Assembly (NCBI RefSeq): GCF_007565055.1
Contig: NC_044551.1
Coordinates: 91,232,089 to 91,296,088 of the forward strand
Direction of reading: 5' to 3'
From: Rhinopithecus roxellana
Lineage: Eukaryota > Chordata > Mammalia > Primates > Cercopithecidae
Length of the DNA stretch: 64,000 nucleotides
The notes under the pieces were generated by a model. It saw nothing but the letters and a program-made list of their open reading frames with translations, was not told where the DNA came from and did not search any database. This document shows, piece by piece, positions 11,305-23,934 of this stretch; position 1 is the stretch's first letter, and each line of letters opens with the position of its first letter. The position numbers and the translations under genes are program-made.

Positions 11305-12708
11305 TTCATTTTTTATGGCTTAGCATTCCATGGTGTGTGTGTGTATATAAATTTTCTTTATCCACTCATTCATCAATGGACACTTAGGCTGGTTCCATAT
11401 TTCTGTATTTGCAAATTGTGCTGCTATAAACATGTATGTGCAAGTGTCTTTTTCATATAATGACTTCTTTTCCTCTGGGTAGATACTCAGGAGTGGGATT
11501 GCTGGATCAAATGATAGTCCTACTTTTAGTTCTTTAAGTAATCTCCATATTGTTTTTCACAGTGGTTGTACTAGTTTACATTCCCACCAGCAGTGTAAAA
11601 GTGTTCCCTTTACACCACATCCACACCAACATCTATTATTTTTTGATTTTTTAATTGTGGCCATTCTTGCAAGAGCAAGGTGGTATCTCATTGTGGTTTT
11701 AATTTGTGTTTCCCTGATAATTAGTGATGCTGAGCTTTTCTTTCATATGTTGTTGGATATTTGTATATCTTCTTTTGAGACTTGTCTAACATGTCCTTTG
11801 CCCGCGTTTTGATGGGATTATTTGTTTTTTTCATGCTGATTTGTCTGAGTTCCTTGTGATTCTGGATATTAGTTCTTTGTCAGATGCATGATTTGTGAAT
11901 ATTTTCTCCTGTTCTGTGGGTCATCTGTTTACTCTGCTGATTATTTCTTTTACTGTGCAGAAATTTTTTAGTTTAATTAGGTCCCATTTATTTATTTTTG
12001 GTTTTGCTGCATTTGCTTTTGGGTTCTTGGTCATGAACTCTTTGCCTGAGCCAATGTCAAGAAGAGTTTTTCTGATGTTACCTTCTCGAACTTCTATGGT
12101 TTTAGGTGTTAGATTTAAGTCTTTGATATATCTTGAGGTTGTTTTTATAAGGTGAAAGAAGAGGATCCAGTTTCATTCTTCTAAATGTGGCTTGCCAATT
12201 ATCTCAGCAGTAATTGTTGAATATGGTGTCTTTTTCCCACTTTATGTTTTTGTTTGCTTTGTCAAAGATCAATTGGCTATAAGTATTTGACTTTATTTCT
12301 GGGTTGGCTATTTTGTTCCATTGGTCTATGTGCCTGTTTTTATAACAATACCGTGCTGTTTTAGTAACTATAACTTTTTAATATAGTCTGAAGTCAGGTT
12401 TTGTGATGCTTCCAGGTTTTTTTTGTTGTTGTTGTTCTATGGTCTTGCTTTGGCTATGTGGTCTCTTTTTTATTTCTATATGACTTTTAGGTTTTTTCTA
12501 GTTCTGTGAAGAATGATGGTGGTATTTTGATGGGAATTGCATTGAATTTGTAGATTGCTTTTGGCAGTATAGTCATTTTCATAATATTGATTCTACCCAT
12601 CCAAGAGCATGGGATGTGTTTCCATTTGTGTCATAGACAATTTCTTTCAGCAGTTTTGTATTTTTCCTTGCAGAGAACTTTCAACTCCTTGGTTAGGTAT
12701 ATTACCAA

Positions 12709-12743
<35 letters not shown>

Positions 12744-14985
12744 TAGCTGTTGTAAAAGGGATTGAGTTCTTGATTTGTTTCTCAGCTTGCCCATTGTTGG
12801 TATATAGCAGTCCTACTGATTTGTGTACAATGACTTTGTATCCTGAAACTTTACTGAATTCATTTATCTGATCTAGGAGCTTTTTTGATGTGTCTTTGGG
12901 GTTTTTTAGGTATATAATCATATTACTGGTGAACAACAACAGTTTGACTTCCTCTTTACTGATTTGGATGCCCTTTATTTCTTTCTCTTGTTTGATTGTT
13001 CTGGCTAGGACTTCCAGTACTATGTTGAATAAAAGTGGTAAAAGTAGACATCCTTGTCTTGTTCCAATTCTCAGGGAGAATATTTTCAACTTTTTCCCAT
13101 TCAGTATAATGTTGGCTGTGGGTTTGTCATAGACGGATTTTATGATCTTGAGGTATGTCCCTTCTATGCCAATGTTGCTAAGGGTTTTAATCATAAAGGG
13201 ATGCTGGATTTTGTCAAATGTTTTTCCTGCATCTATTGAGATGATCATATGATTTTTGTTTTTAATTCTGTTTATGTGATGTATCACATGTATTGACTTG
13301 TATATGTTAAAATATTCCTGCATCCCTAGTATAAAATCCACTTGATCATGGTGGATTATCTTTTCGATATGCTGTTGAATTTGGTTAGCTAGTATTCTGT
13401 TGGGGACTTTTGCATCTATGTTCATTGGGGATATTGGTCTGTAGTTTGCTTTTTTTATTATGTCCTTTCCTGGTTTTGATATTAGGGTGATACTGGCTTC
13501 ACAGAATGACATAAAAGAATTCCCTCTTTTTCTATCTTTTGGAATAGTTTTAGTAAGTTTGGTACCAATTCTTCTTTGAATGTCTGATAGAATTCAGCTC
13601 TGAACCCCTTTGGTCCTGGACATTTTTGTTGGTGATTTTTTTTTTTTTTAACTGCTGTTTCAGTCTTGTTACTTGTTATTGGTCTGTTCAGAGTTTCTAT
13701 TTCTTCCTGACTTAATCTTGGAGGATTGTGTATTTTATCTACCTCCTCTAGATTTTCTAGTTTTTGTGTGTAAAGGTGTTCATAGTTGCCTTGAATAATT
13801 TTTTATGTTTCTATGGTGTTGGCTGTAATATTTTCTGTTTCATTTCCAATTGAGACTATTTGGATCTTCTCTCATCTTTTCTTGGTTAATCTCAGTAATG
13901 GTCTATCAATTTTGTTTATCTTTTCAAAGAAGCAGCTGTTTCATTTATCTTTTGTGTTGTTTTTATTTCAATTTCATTTAGTTCTGTTCTAGTCTTTGTT
14001 ATTTCTTTTTTTTTTTCTGCCAGGTATGGGTTTTGTTTGTTCTTGTTTCTCTAGTTCCTTGAGGTGTGACCTTGGATTATTTATTCGTGCTCTTTCAGAC
14101 TTTCTGATGTAGGCATTTAATGCTAAGAACTTTCCTCCTAACACTGCTTTTGCTGCATCCCAGAGGTTTTAATAAGTTGTCTCACTATTATTGCTCAGCT
14201 CAATGAATTTTTTAAATTTCCATCTCAATTTCATTGTTGACCCAAAGATTATTCAAGAGCAGATTATTTATTTCCATGTATTTGTACAGTTTTGAGAGTT
14301 CCTTATGGAGTTAATTTCCAGTTTTATTTCACTGCAGTCTGAGAGTGTACTTGATATAATTTTGATTTTCTTAAATTTATTGAGACCTGTTTTGTGACCC
14401 ATCATATGGTCTATATTGGAGAATGTTCCATATACTGAAGAAAATAATGCATATTCTGCAGTTGTTTGGTAGAATGTTCTGTAAAAATCTATTAAGTCCA
14501 TTTGTTCTAGGGTATAGTTTAAGTCCATTTTTTCTTTGTTGACTTTCTGTCTTGATGAGCTGTCTAGTGCTATTAGTGGAGTATTGGAGTCCCTCATCTA
14601 TCTCATTTCTTAGGTCTAGTAATAATTGTTTTATAAATTTGGGAGTTCCAGTGTTAGGTGCATATATATTTAGGATTATGATATTTTCCGGTTGGATTAT
14701 CCATTTTATCATTATATAATGTCCCTCTTTGTCTCTTTTTCACTGTTGTTGCTTTAGAGTCTATTTTGTCTGATATAAGAATAGCTACTCCTGCTTGCTT
14801 TTGGTGTCCATTTGTATGGGATATCTTTTTCCACCCCTTTACCTTAAGTAAGTTCTTATGTTTGGGTGAGTCTCTTAAAGACAGCAGATACTTAATTGGT
14901 GGATTTTTAACCCATTCTGCCATTCTGTGTCTTTTAAGTGAAGCATTTAGGCCATTTACATTCAATGATAGTATTGAGATGTGAG
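11305..14985 (-). pseudogene. Dead L1 ORF2 (endonuclease-reverse transcriptase), antisense
   Basis: In intact L1 this protein nicks target DNA and reverse-transcribes the L1 RNA. Here only fragments remain open. The endonuclease start (NVNGLNA motif, then KGWKKI and AGVAILISDK) lies at 14654-14965 and a downstream piece (ILNIYAPN) at 14377-14712. The reverse-transcriptase palm lies at 12631-13512, with HHDQVDFILGMQ, ISIDAGKTFD and TRQGC. The catalytic FADD motif appears as FTSN at residues 194-197 of that frame, so activity would be lost even without the frameshifts. The C-terminal end is deleted at 11305. A poly(T) expansion at 12712-12742 falls inside and reads as poly-Lys on the coding strand. 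Confidence 0.9.
12712..12742. repeat. Poly(T) expansion inside L1 ORF2
   Basis: 31 T residues where L1 elements normally carry a short T-rich stretch, pointing to slippage growth after insertion. Confidence 0.95.
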
Positions 14986-15049
14986 GTACTTTCTATTCAT
15001 TGTTCTAGTTGTTGCCTTAATACCTTGGTTTCTTTTCCCATTGTGTTAT

Positions 15050-15990
15050 TATTTTATAGCTCTTGTGACATTTATGCTTTAAGGAGGTTCCATTTTGGTG
15101 TATTTCAAGGTTTTGTTTCGAGATTTAGAACTCCTTTAAGCACTTTTTGTAGTGCTGGCTTAGTAGTGGCAAATTCTCTTAGCATTTGTTTGTCTGAAAA
15201 AGACTTTGTGTCCTTCATTTATGAAGCTTAGTTTTGCTAGGTACAAAATTCTTGGCTGGCAATTATTTTGTTTCAGGAGGATAAAAATGAAACCCCAATG
15301 CTTTCTGGCCTGTAAGGTTTTTGCTGAGAAGTCTGCTGTTAATCTGATAGGTTTTCCTTTAAGGGTTATCTGATGCTTTTGTTTCATACCTCTTAAGATT
15401 CTTTCCTTTGTCATGACTTTAGATAACCTGATGACTACGTGACTAGGTGATGATTTTTTGTGATGAATTTCCCAGGTTTTCTTTGAGTTTCTTGTATTTG
15501 GATGTCTAGATATCTAGGAATGCCAGGGAAACTTTGCTCAATTATTTCCTCAAATACTTTTCCAAACTTTTAGACTTATCTTCTTCCTCAGAAACATCAA
15601 TTATTCATAGGTTTGGCCATTTAACATAATCCCAAATTTCTTGGAGGCTTTGTTCATTTTTTAAAATTCTTTTTTATTTGCCTTTTTCTGATTGAATTCA
15701 AAAGCCCTGTCTTCAAGCTCTGAATTTCTTTCTTCTACTTGTTCAGTTGTATTGTTGAAACTTTCGAGTGCATTTTGTATTTCTCTAAGTGTGTCTTTTG
15801 TTTCCAGAACTTGTTATTGTTTTAACGATATCTATTTCTCTAGATAATTTTCCATCCATAGCCTACATTTTTAAAATTTCTTTTAAGTTGGTCTTCACCT
15901 TTCTCTGGTATCTTCTTATGCAGTTGAATAATTAAACTTCTGAATCCTTTATCTGGCTCTTCAGAGATTTCTTCTTGGTTTGGATCCATT
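15050..15990 (-). pseudogene. Dead L1 ORF1 (RNA-binding protein) region, antisense
   Basis: Reverse-complement coding-like sequence corresponding to L1 ORF1, including the region that reads 'ggatccattgctgggg' near 15985 and the coiled-coil part around 15640-15950. No long frame survives; the longest in the area is about 84 codons at 15160-15414. Confidence 0.7.
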
Positions 15991-17702
15991 GCTGGGGAGC
16001 CAGTGTGTGTGATGTTTGGGGGTATTATAGAAACCTGTTTGTCATATTACCAGAATTACTTTTCTGGTTCCTTATCATTTGAGTAGACTATTTCAGTGGA
16101 GAGGTCTAAAACTCAAGGCCTGCTGTTAAGATTCTCTTGTCCCATGGGGTGATCCCTCAATGTGGTACTCTCTTTCTTCCCCTAGGGATGAGGCTTCCTG
16201 AGAGCTGGACTGACTGCAGTGATTGTTGCTGTTCTTTTGGGCTTAGCCACCCAGCAGGCTACCAAGCTCTGGACTGGTATCAGGGGACGTCTGCAGAGTC
16301 CTGTGATGTGATCTGTCTTCAGGTCTCCCAGGACACGGATACCAGTACCTGCTCTGGTGGAGGGGGCAGGAAAGTGAAGTAGACTCTGTGAGAGTCCTTG
16401 ATTGTAGATAGGTTTAGTTTGCTGGCTTTCTTGAATGCTGGTTATACTAGCAGCGAAGTTGTCATGTAGACAGACTCAGGGTCTCTGCTTAGCCCAGGAC
16501 ATTGCAGGCAGTGGAATTAGGTGTTGTATTCTCCTTCCTGCGGTCAGTGTTATTCTGTCCTGAGTTGCTTTAATGACCTGAGTTGGTTGCCCTCCAGCCA
16601 GGAGATGGCACTTTCAAGAGAGCACCAGTTGCAGTAGTAGTAGGGAGCTTTAAGCTTGCCCTAAGATGGCCAGGGTAATTATTTTGGTTTCTCAGGTGAT
16701 AGGTGGGGCCATAAAGTTCCCAAGAATTTCTATGTCTTGAGTTTGGCTACCATGGAAGGTAGGGAAATACCATCAAGTGGAGGCAGGGTTAGTGGGTGTG
16801 GGCTCAGACTCTCCTTGAGTGGGGCTTGCCACAGCCACTGTGGGGGATGTGGGCAGGGGAGGGAGTTCTCAGGCCAATGGGGATATGTTCCAGAGAGAAT
16901 CTTGGCTACCTCTGCTGTATCATATAGTTCACCAGGGAAGTGGGGGATAGCCAGTAGCAAGAGGCCTGACCCAGCTCCCACACAGTTGGTGAGGCCAGTC
17001 TCACTCCAGCAGTGCCCCCACTCAGACCTTGCCCAAGACCATGAGGTACCCCACTGGGAAAGCAAGCATGGATTTCAGACCTAACCCCTCTCCAACTGCC
17101 CACTCCATTGGCAGCAGCTCCTGCGCTTGCCTGCTTATACCTACAGCAGCTCCCACTCACCCCCCAGACTCTGCTCAAGAAAATTTGTACCCAGTCAAAA
17201 CCATTACCAATTTCTGATGGGAACTTCCTTCACCCTGCAACCCCTCCCCAATTGCATTGGCTGCCTTCCCCAAGGGACCCTGTGAGATATAGTCAATGAT
17301 GCCTTCCCTGGGCTCCAGCTGGAGACTGGGAGTGCATGCAAGGCACTATCTGCTGCTACTTCTACTTTTATATTTGGCCCAACTCGCTAAATCCATTTTA
17401 TCCCTAGGTAGGTTAAACCCTTCTTCTGTGATCTGGATTTTCAGATTCCCCAGTGAGTATGCGTGTTCAAAGGTAGGTTTTCCCCCATCATGCTTTGCGA
17501 ACTCACAGTTTTTTGCCTGTTTTGTGGAATTTGCAGCAGCAAGTCACTTCTTTCAAAGGATCTGTGAATTATTTTGGTTTTCCTGGCATGTTCCTGCAGT
17601 GGTTCTTGGAGCAAAAGATCATGATGTTAGTCTCCATACACTGTTCTGCCATCCATGTGGAAGATGCACATTAGGCCTTTCTTTTATCTGCCATCTTCCC
17701 CC

Positions 17703-18552
17703 AATCTCTGATCGTAGCTAAATCTTCTGAATTGCTGCAACTTCTAAATAAGCAGTTGCTGCTTTACCTTGTACCTTTATGTTATAGAGAAGGCTTCTTT
17801 CCTTAAACCTCATGATCTATCCTCTGCTAACTTCAAACTTTTCTTCTGCAGCTTTTTCACCTCTCTCAGCCTTCATACAATTGACAAGAGTTAGAGACTT
17901 GCTCTAGATTAGGCTTTGGCTTAAGGAAATGTTGTGGCTGGTTTGATTTTGTATCAGAGTCCTAATACTTTCTTCATGTCAGCAATAAGGCTATTTTATT
18001 TTCTTATCACTCGAATGTTCACTGGGGTAGCACTTCTAATTTTCTTCAAACAGCTTTCCTTTGCATTCACAACTTAAGCATGTGGCCTATCATGGCTTTC
18101 AACATGCCTTTCTCACTAAGATTAACCATTTCTAGCTTTTAATTTAAAATAAGAGACGGGCAACTCTTCCTTTCACTTGAACGCTCAAAGGCCATTTTAG
18201 GGTTATTAATTGGCCTCATTTTAATGTTGTTGCAAGTCAGGGAATAGGGAGGCTCAAGGAGAAGGAGCGCAATGGGACAGCCAGGTAGAGGGTCGGTCAG
18301 AATACACACAACATTTATCAATCAAGTTTGCCATCTTGTTTGGACACAGTTGGTGGTGTCCCCCAAACAATTACAATAGGAACAACAAAGATCATTGATC
18401 ACAGATCACCATAATGATACAAAAATAATACAAAAGTTTCAGATAGTGAACAAATTACCAAAATATGACAGAGACATGAAGAGAGCACACGCTGTTGGAA
18501 AAATGACCCCGATACACTTGCTTGACACAGAATTGCCACAAACCTTCAATTC

Positions 18553-18595
<43 letters not shown>

Positions 18596-18643
18596 TAAAG
18601 CACAATAAAGTGAAGTGCAATAAAATAAAATGAGGTACACTTG
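17703..18643 (-). mobile_element. Tigger1 DNA transposon, right part
   Basis: Resumes with 'gatcgtagctaaatcttctg' and continues through 'ccttaaacctcatgatc', 'cttttcttctgcagcttttt', 'gccattttagggttattaat', 'acaattacaatagg' to the right terminal inverted repeat 'aaaatgaggtacacttg'. It is followed by TA at 18644-18645, matching the TA at the left end. An A-run at 18556-18591 has expanded within it. About 450 bases of consensus between left and right parts appear to be missing. Confidence 0.92.
18556..18591. repeat. Poly(A) tract, 36 bases, inside Tigger1
   Basis: Lies where Tigger1 normally has a short A-rich stretch before its terminal repeat, so it is a slippage expansion and not a retroposon tail. 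Confidence 0.9.
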
Positions 18644-18645
18644 TA

Positions 18646-20974
18646 GGAAAGCCAAGAACTCTCAGAAGAGCAGTTACTGCTAGTTCCTTGGTTTCTCAAT
18701 CAAGCGTCTATCATTGCACCTGTCCTTTCTATTAACCCACCTGTGCCCTGCAAGACTCTGCTCTGTGAAGCAGATTTGTGCTTTCTTCTCATCCTCAGCA
18801 CTCTTCATTCATTAATTCATTTAGTGTTTAACATGTGGTGGGTTTGTTAAGTATAACCAGACTCAATTATACAAGGGAGGAAAAGAAAAATAAGTATTAC
18901 CAGAAGAAAAAAGTAAATATTACCAAGCCACTTTGAAAGACAGTCATTGTTTTCTAGTTCTCTCTTCCTAGAGAACCCAGGCCATAATACCAGCATGGAG
19001 TTCATCCCTGTTTGCTGTCATATTGCCATGACATTTATGTACTGATCCCGTGGTGTGCGCCTTCAGCAAGGTCCTGGCATTTCAGTATAGCAAGAAAAGT
19101 AACAAGAACACTAATGTGGGGAAGCGAAAAAAAAGTTCACATCGTGAGTCTAGGATAGCAATACAGTTTTTCAGCACTGACAGAAAACTAGCAGAAATAA
19201 TGCATATTGCACCAAAGACTTAAAAGAAATAACGAGTCCAATTCTATTTATTAGCATGTTATTTGGCTTTTGGAATCTAGTATCCTGAGGGGCCATTTGG
19301 TTCTCAGATATTCTATTATCACTTTTGTTAGAACTAACTTGGAGAGCAGAGACAGTTCTTCATAGAGAGCTTTATTTTGTGTAGAACAGGTCTTCTGACA
19401 TGGGAATCCACGGAGTGAAAAATAAAAATTCATAAGGCTTGTGCTACATTTTTTTCATTACATAATTCCTGTCACTGTCACTTCCATGAGCATACACAGA
19501 GGCTGCCAAAGATTCACCGTTCCTCACTCTCTTGAGACTCACTCTTCTTACCCTGAAGGATGGAAGAATGAGATGTCTGTCTGCAGGTGCGCAGCATTCA
19601 TGTGACTGCTAAACTAATGTCCCCTTTTGCTTCCTGAATGAGCCTCCTTTCAGTGCTGGGGTGGAGACCTCTAAGGACATGTTCTCCAGCCTTCCTCTGA
19701 GGATTCTACTGCATCAATCAAGCCACAGATATTGGTCATGCTCTTGCACTAAGCAAGAGTGAACTAAATATTTTAACAATCAACACAACAAATACAATTT
19801 TTAAAACAACGGTCCTGAGTATAAAATCCTTTTAGGTCTTTAAACAGTTTGCTTAGTAAGAAGGGCACATCAGAGAATTTCTGGCTCTCAGATGGAAAAC
19901 GTACATGTCTGGCCTCACCTGTCAGTCAGTGGCTCGGAACGTTGACAGTTTTACATGGACAAATGGCTTGGAACAGATGGGACAAGACCTGATGTGGAGA
20001 AATTCACATGATTATTACCCCGTATTACCCTGATTAAATCCATTCACTTGCACTCATCTTAATGAGCAATCATTAAAGGAGACAGCACTAAATATTCTTG
20101 AGGTAACTGACAGGCGGAAAGAGTTGCTTATTTATATTCAAATCATTTAGCTCCTCAAAAGAAAGTGCGATTTTTTTTTCACATGCAGTTAGATTGACGT
20201 TGGAAAGCTTTACATCAGGTAGAAGGCTGTAATGTTCATCTTTCTGCTTTCCAGCAGCACTTGGACATTTGCTTTGGTATTAGAGGCATCCTGAAAGTGA
20301 GCGGTGGTTTTAATACCTTTCCCAAGTGGGCCCTCACACTTCATTATCAAGGGAACAATTCCTGCTTTAAGAAACATGTGCATGTATTAACATTGTTGTA
20401 TATTTAATAAGACCATTCAATAAGAAAGAAATAGACCCTGAGCAAACCAACCCAGACATCCTTTCTGAATCTTCCCTGTAGCAGAGCTCGTCCCTTGTAA
20501 AGCCTATTTGGAATTTATTTCATTTAAAATTCACAACATCTTGGTTAAAAAGCACCAGATTCTTTCAGGCTAATCATTCTTCAAATCCATTCATTTGCTT
20601 CTCTCCACTTGAATTCGTAGTTGATCTCTTAGACGAAAATTTTTGTCTTTAATATTCAGATCACCTTCATATACTTGTCCCTTCCCTTGCTCAATTTATT
20701 CTAGTAATATATTTCTGTGCTTTTTCTTACTCCACTCAATATTCTGAGATGTATTTGCATTGCAGCAAATAGAATAATGGAGCAATGCAATACATTGAAT
20801 TTAAGTCTTCCACATAAAGAACTCAAAGTGCTTTACAAACAAGAATCCCTTGTTAGTTACAATGAGGAAACAGAAGCCACAGATGCCGCAGTTGAATCAT
20901 GGGAATAGTCTCTAGTCCTCACGATTTTGTCTTCAGCTCTAAACTGAGTTCCTCTGTGGAATTTCAAATCCTTC
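18646..20974. other. Unique sequence, no gene recognised
   Basis: About 2.3 kb with only short unremarkable open frames. A weak MIR-like patch around 20800-20880 ('agtgctttacaaac', 'gaggaaacagaagcc') is too diverged to call. Confidence 0.5.
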
Positions 20975-21080
20975 CTTGCTTCTTCCCCCCCTCCCTCTCT
21001 CTCTCTTCCCTTTCTTTCCTTTTTCCTTCTTCACTCCCTTCCTCTTTATCCTTCCTCTCTTCCTCCTTCCGTCCCATACC
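20975..21080. repeat. Pyrimidine-rich (CTTCC)n low-complexity tract
   Basis: Almost pure C/T on the plus strand for about 100 bases. It gives rise to meaningless Ser/Pro/Leu-rich frames in several registers. Confidence 0.9.
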
Positions 21081-21083
21081 CCA

Positions 21084-21140
21084 GCACACACTTATTGTTT
21101 GTCTTATGAACTAAGCACTGTTCTAAACACACAGCATTTA
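21084..21140 (-). mobile_element. Old L2-like repeat, left part, antisense
   Basis: 'aagcactgttctaaacacac' type sequence that joins, across the Tigger2 insertion, with 'gtcatgaacaagacaaagcttctg' at 21746. Together they read as one antisense L2-like element. The exact family is uncertain. Confidence 0.5.
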
Positions 21141-21743
21141 CAGCCATGCACTGCTTAATCACAGGGATAGGGGATACACTCTGAGAAAGTAATCCATAGA
21201 CAATTCCATTATTGTGCAAACATCATAGAGTACACTTACACAAACCTAGATGGTATAGCCTGCTACACACCTAGGCTGTATGGTATAGTCTATTATTGCT
21301 CCTGGGCTACAAATTTGTACAACAAGTTACTGTCCTGAATGCTGTAGGCAGTTGTAATACAATGGTAATTATTTATTATTTGTGTAGCTAAACATAGAAA
21401 AAGTACAGTAAAAATAGGGTATAAAAGATGAAAAGTGTTATATGTGTGTGGGGCAATTGCCATGAATGGAGCTTGCAGGACTGGAAGTTGCTTGGGGTAA
21501 GTCAGTGAGTGAGAGGTGAGTGAATGTGAAGGCCTAGGACATTACCCTACTATAGACTTTATAAACATCATACACTTAGGCTACCCGAAATTCATAAAAA
21601 ATAAAGTAATTGTGTTAGGACATTACAATGGCTTTGCTGTCACTAGGTGTTCAGAATTTTTCAAGTCCGTTATAATCTTCTGGAACCACCATTGTGCACG
21701 CAGTCCTCTGCCGGCCTAAATGTTGTTGTGTGGTGCATGACTG
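21141..21743. mobile_element. Tigger2-type DNA transposon, internally deleted
   Basis: About 600 bases bounded by decayed inverted ends ('cagccatgcactgcttaatc' at the left, 'gtggtgcatgactg' at the right) and by TA on both sides (21139-21140 and 21744-21745). The interior has typical Tigger2 phrases such as 'atcatagagtacacttacac' and 'cctagatggtatagcctgct'. The transposase core is absent, so it was a nonautonomous copy. Confidence 0.9.
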
Positions 21744-22720
21744 TAGTCATGAACAAGACAAAGCTTCTGTCATCTTGGGAATCACGCTGTAGTGGGGAAG
21801 AGGAGAGTTGAACAAGGGAAGAAATAAATAATTCCAGGTAAAGTAGACAGAGGTGCTATACTAGAAAGTGTGGTCAGGAAAGCCTGACCTCCCCAGAGAG
21901 GAGGTGATAAAAGACCTGGATGGAAGATCTGGGAATGAACACTTCAGGCACAGAGAGGAGGAAACAGTATCCTCACTCCCCATCCCATCAATAAAAGAGA
22001 TTGCAGCATTACAGGAATAAACAAAGCCCAGCAACCCTGCAATATGTGGAGCAGAGCACAGAGGAAGTTACAGGGGAAGGCACGGAGACTGAATCTCACC
22101 CTCAATTGAATGGGAACCCACTGAAGTGTTTGGGCGAGGGGGAAGCTTTGTTATAATTACATTTGTATCCTACAACATTTACTCTGACTGCTGTTATTTA
22201 AAGAAAGGCATTTACTCTAGAGAACATACGTGGAGGTTGGGAGAAGGCAAGTGTGGAAGCAGAAAGAACAATTTGAAGGCTGTTGCAGTAGACCAGGCAA
22301 GGCATGTCGTTAGCTTAAATTAGGTTGGTGGTCAAGATGGGAAGAAGTGGCTGGATTTGGAATGGATTTTGATGGCAACACCAACAGAAAATTCAGTTGG
22401 CTCTGAACGGGGAGCGAGGGAAAGAGAGGAATGAAGAATTACTCTTGGATCATTGGCATTATCCCCTGGTGAGCAATGGAGCCATTTTTCAAGAAGGGGA
22501 AGGTTGAAGGAAGGTTAAAATCAAGAGCTCTGTGTGGACATGCTCCTGAGATGGCTACTGCAGGTAGAGATGTTATTATGTAGTAGATGGTAAGTTTGGA
22601 GTTTGTGGGAACTATCAAGTTTGGAAATATGCATTTAGAATTTGCTAGCATATAGAGGACATTGAAAGACATGAGGTTGGATAAGATTATGTAGGGATGA
22701 GATTGTCAGGTGGAGTATCT
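21744..22720 (-). mobile_element. Old L2-like mammalian repeat, right part, antisense
   Basis: Continuation after Tigger2: 'ctgtagtggggaagag', 'gtcaggaaagcctgacctcc', 'gaggaggtgataaaagacctgg', 'ggctgttgcagtagaccaggc' and 'gagatggctactgcagg' follow the order of a widespread ancient mammalian repeat. The first part matches antisense L2. I am not certain of the family name for the later part. It contains arm 1 of the inverted duplication at 21942-22127. Confidence 0.55.
21942..22127 (+). repeat. Inverted duplication, arm 1
   Basis: 186 bases whose reverse complement is found at 23935-24121. I counted about 13 differences including one indel, roughly 93% identity by eye. This arm is continuous with the surrounding old repeat, so it is probably the original copy. 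Confidence 0.93.
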
Positions 22721-23179
22721 GAGCACTGTAAATAAGAAATCACATTTTGTGCATTCGTATCTCTTCGATTGTCCTGTCTGATGCCATCTCTTTGTGGAAG
22801 GAAGCCCTGATGAGAGCAGAGTAGGTGAGTCAGAGCTTGCATTCCTGAAAGCAATTGCGGAACTAGTACTAGTCATGGTTTCCTAATCTCTTTATGTATG
22901 GCTGATTTTGTTTGCTGTTTCATTTAGAATTCTTCCTCCTTCTCTTACAAGGAAGATTGGTCTGTAGATTTTTATTGGTGCTATATTTAATAAATTTGAT
23001 TATCTATGTTATGCTGGATTTATCAAAAGATTGTTAAGCTTTTCTTATTTCTATGCACCAGAACAAATTAAATAACATGGGAATTATCTGTTTATTTGTG
23101 GGATGGAAAGAATTCACAGTGAGAAATTCTAGTGCCAGAGGCATTTGGGAAGAAGCAGAATACTTACCATTCATTTAGT
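22721..23179. other. Unique sequence, no gene recognised
   Basis: Part of the spacer between the arms of the inverted duplication. Nothing supported. Confidence 0.5.
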
Positions 23180-23375
23180 GCTAAAAATGCTAAACAATTG
23201 AAAGGCATAACATCAATTTGCCCTCTTGACAACTTTATGAAATCAGTATTCTTTCCACTTTAGAGATTATTAAATTGAGGTGCACAGAGGTCTGGAAATT
23301 GACCTCAGTCATGCAGCTAAAAAGCAGCATTTCAAGATGTGGACCACAATCTGATTTCAAATGCTCTACGTGCAT
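23180..23375 (-). mobile_element. MIR SINE relic, antisense
   Basis: 'tcatttagtgctaaaaatgc', 'cttgacaactttatgaaatc', 'ccactttagagattattaaa', 'ttgaggtgcacagaggtc' and 'catgcagctaaaaagcag' follow the reverse-complement MIR order. Confidence 0.7.
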
Positions 23376-23934
23376 TTAGGCATTAAGCATCACTGCCTCC
23401 TATGTTAATACCCACAGTGAGGGTGAAGATTCCTTCCAGTGGTTCAGGCATAAAATTTGGGCAGCTGCCATTTACTGCCCATCCGGCATTTGTCCCCTTG
23501 TCTTCACCCTGATTTTCTTTGCAGGAACCACTCTCCTCCACCCTTGTTTATGGGCCTCACTTAGGGCTCACTCCATCCCTGAATCCAGGAGCAGTCACAG
23601 AAACCCAGGTGTGGCAGTCAACACATCCACTCACCTGGGCAAAAGAGATGTATTCAGGGATAAACATGAGACCCAAATTCATCAAGTCAGAACTAATCCC
23701 AAAACTTCTCACTGGGCAGGCTCTCTGTAGATAGGATGGTTGCCTGGCACATCCATCTTGCCACCGTGAGAGAAGGACTTCAGCCTGCCCAAGAATGGAT
23801 TCTATCCAGAGGACAAAAGTGCCCAGAAAAGAGAAGGCAAGACCATATTCTGCTCAGAATATGTCAGCCTCAGAAACAGCCCTCACTTACTGCTGGCCTT
23901 GACATTTAAATGAACCCATAAATTCTCGGTTGTT
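23376..23934. other. Unique sequence, no gene recognised
   Basis: A 71-codon frame at 23519-23734 has no recognisable domain. Confidence 0.5.

Larger units (their letters stand above)
11305..17702 (-). mobile_element. LINE-1, near full length, antisense, inserted in Tigger1
   Basis: Reverse-complement primate L1 of about 6.4 kb. ORF2 occupies about 11305-14985, ORF1 about 15050-15990 and a long 5' UTR about 15990-17702. The 5' terminus is the typical 'gggggaagatggcagataaaag' start read on the minus strand at 17702. The opposite end is abnormal. There is no poly(T) tail and no 3' UTR, and the element stops inside the last part of ORF2. Older-primate L1 type (L1PB/older L1PA or L1MA range), not placed more exactly. 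Both open frames are broken. Confidence 0.93.

Noticed and set aside
16730..17299. Cluster of overlapping frames of 60-115 codons on both strands
   Set aside because: They lie in the GC-richer 5' UTR of the antisense L1, where few stop codons occur by chance.
18556..18591. Poly(A) as a retrocopy tail
   Set aside because: It sits inside Tigger1 at a position that is A-rich in the element itself.
20899..21158. Ser/Pro/Leu-rich frames
   Set aside because: Products of a pyrimidine-rich low-complexity tract.
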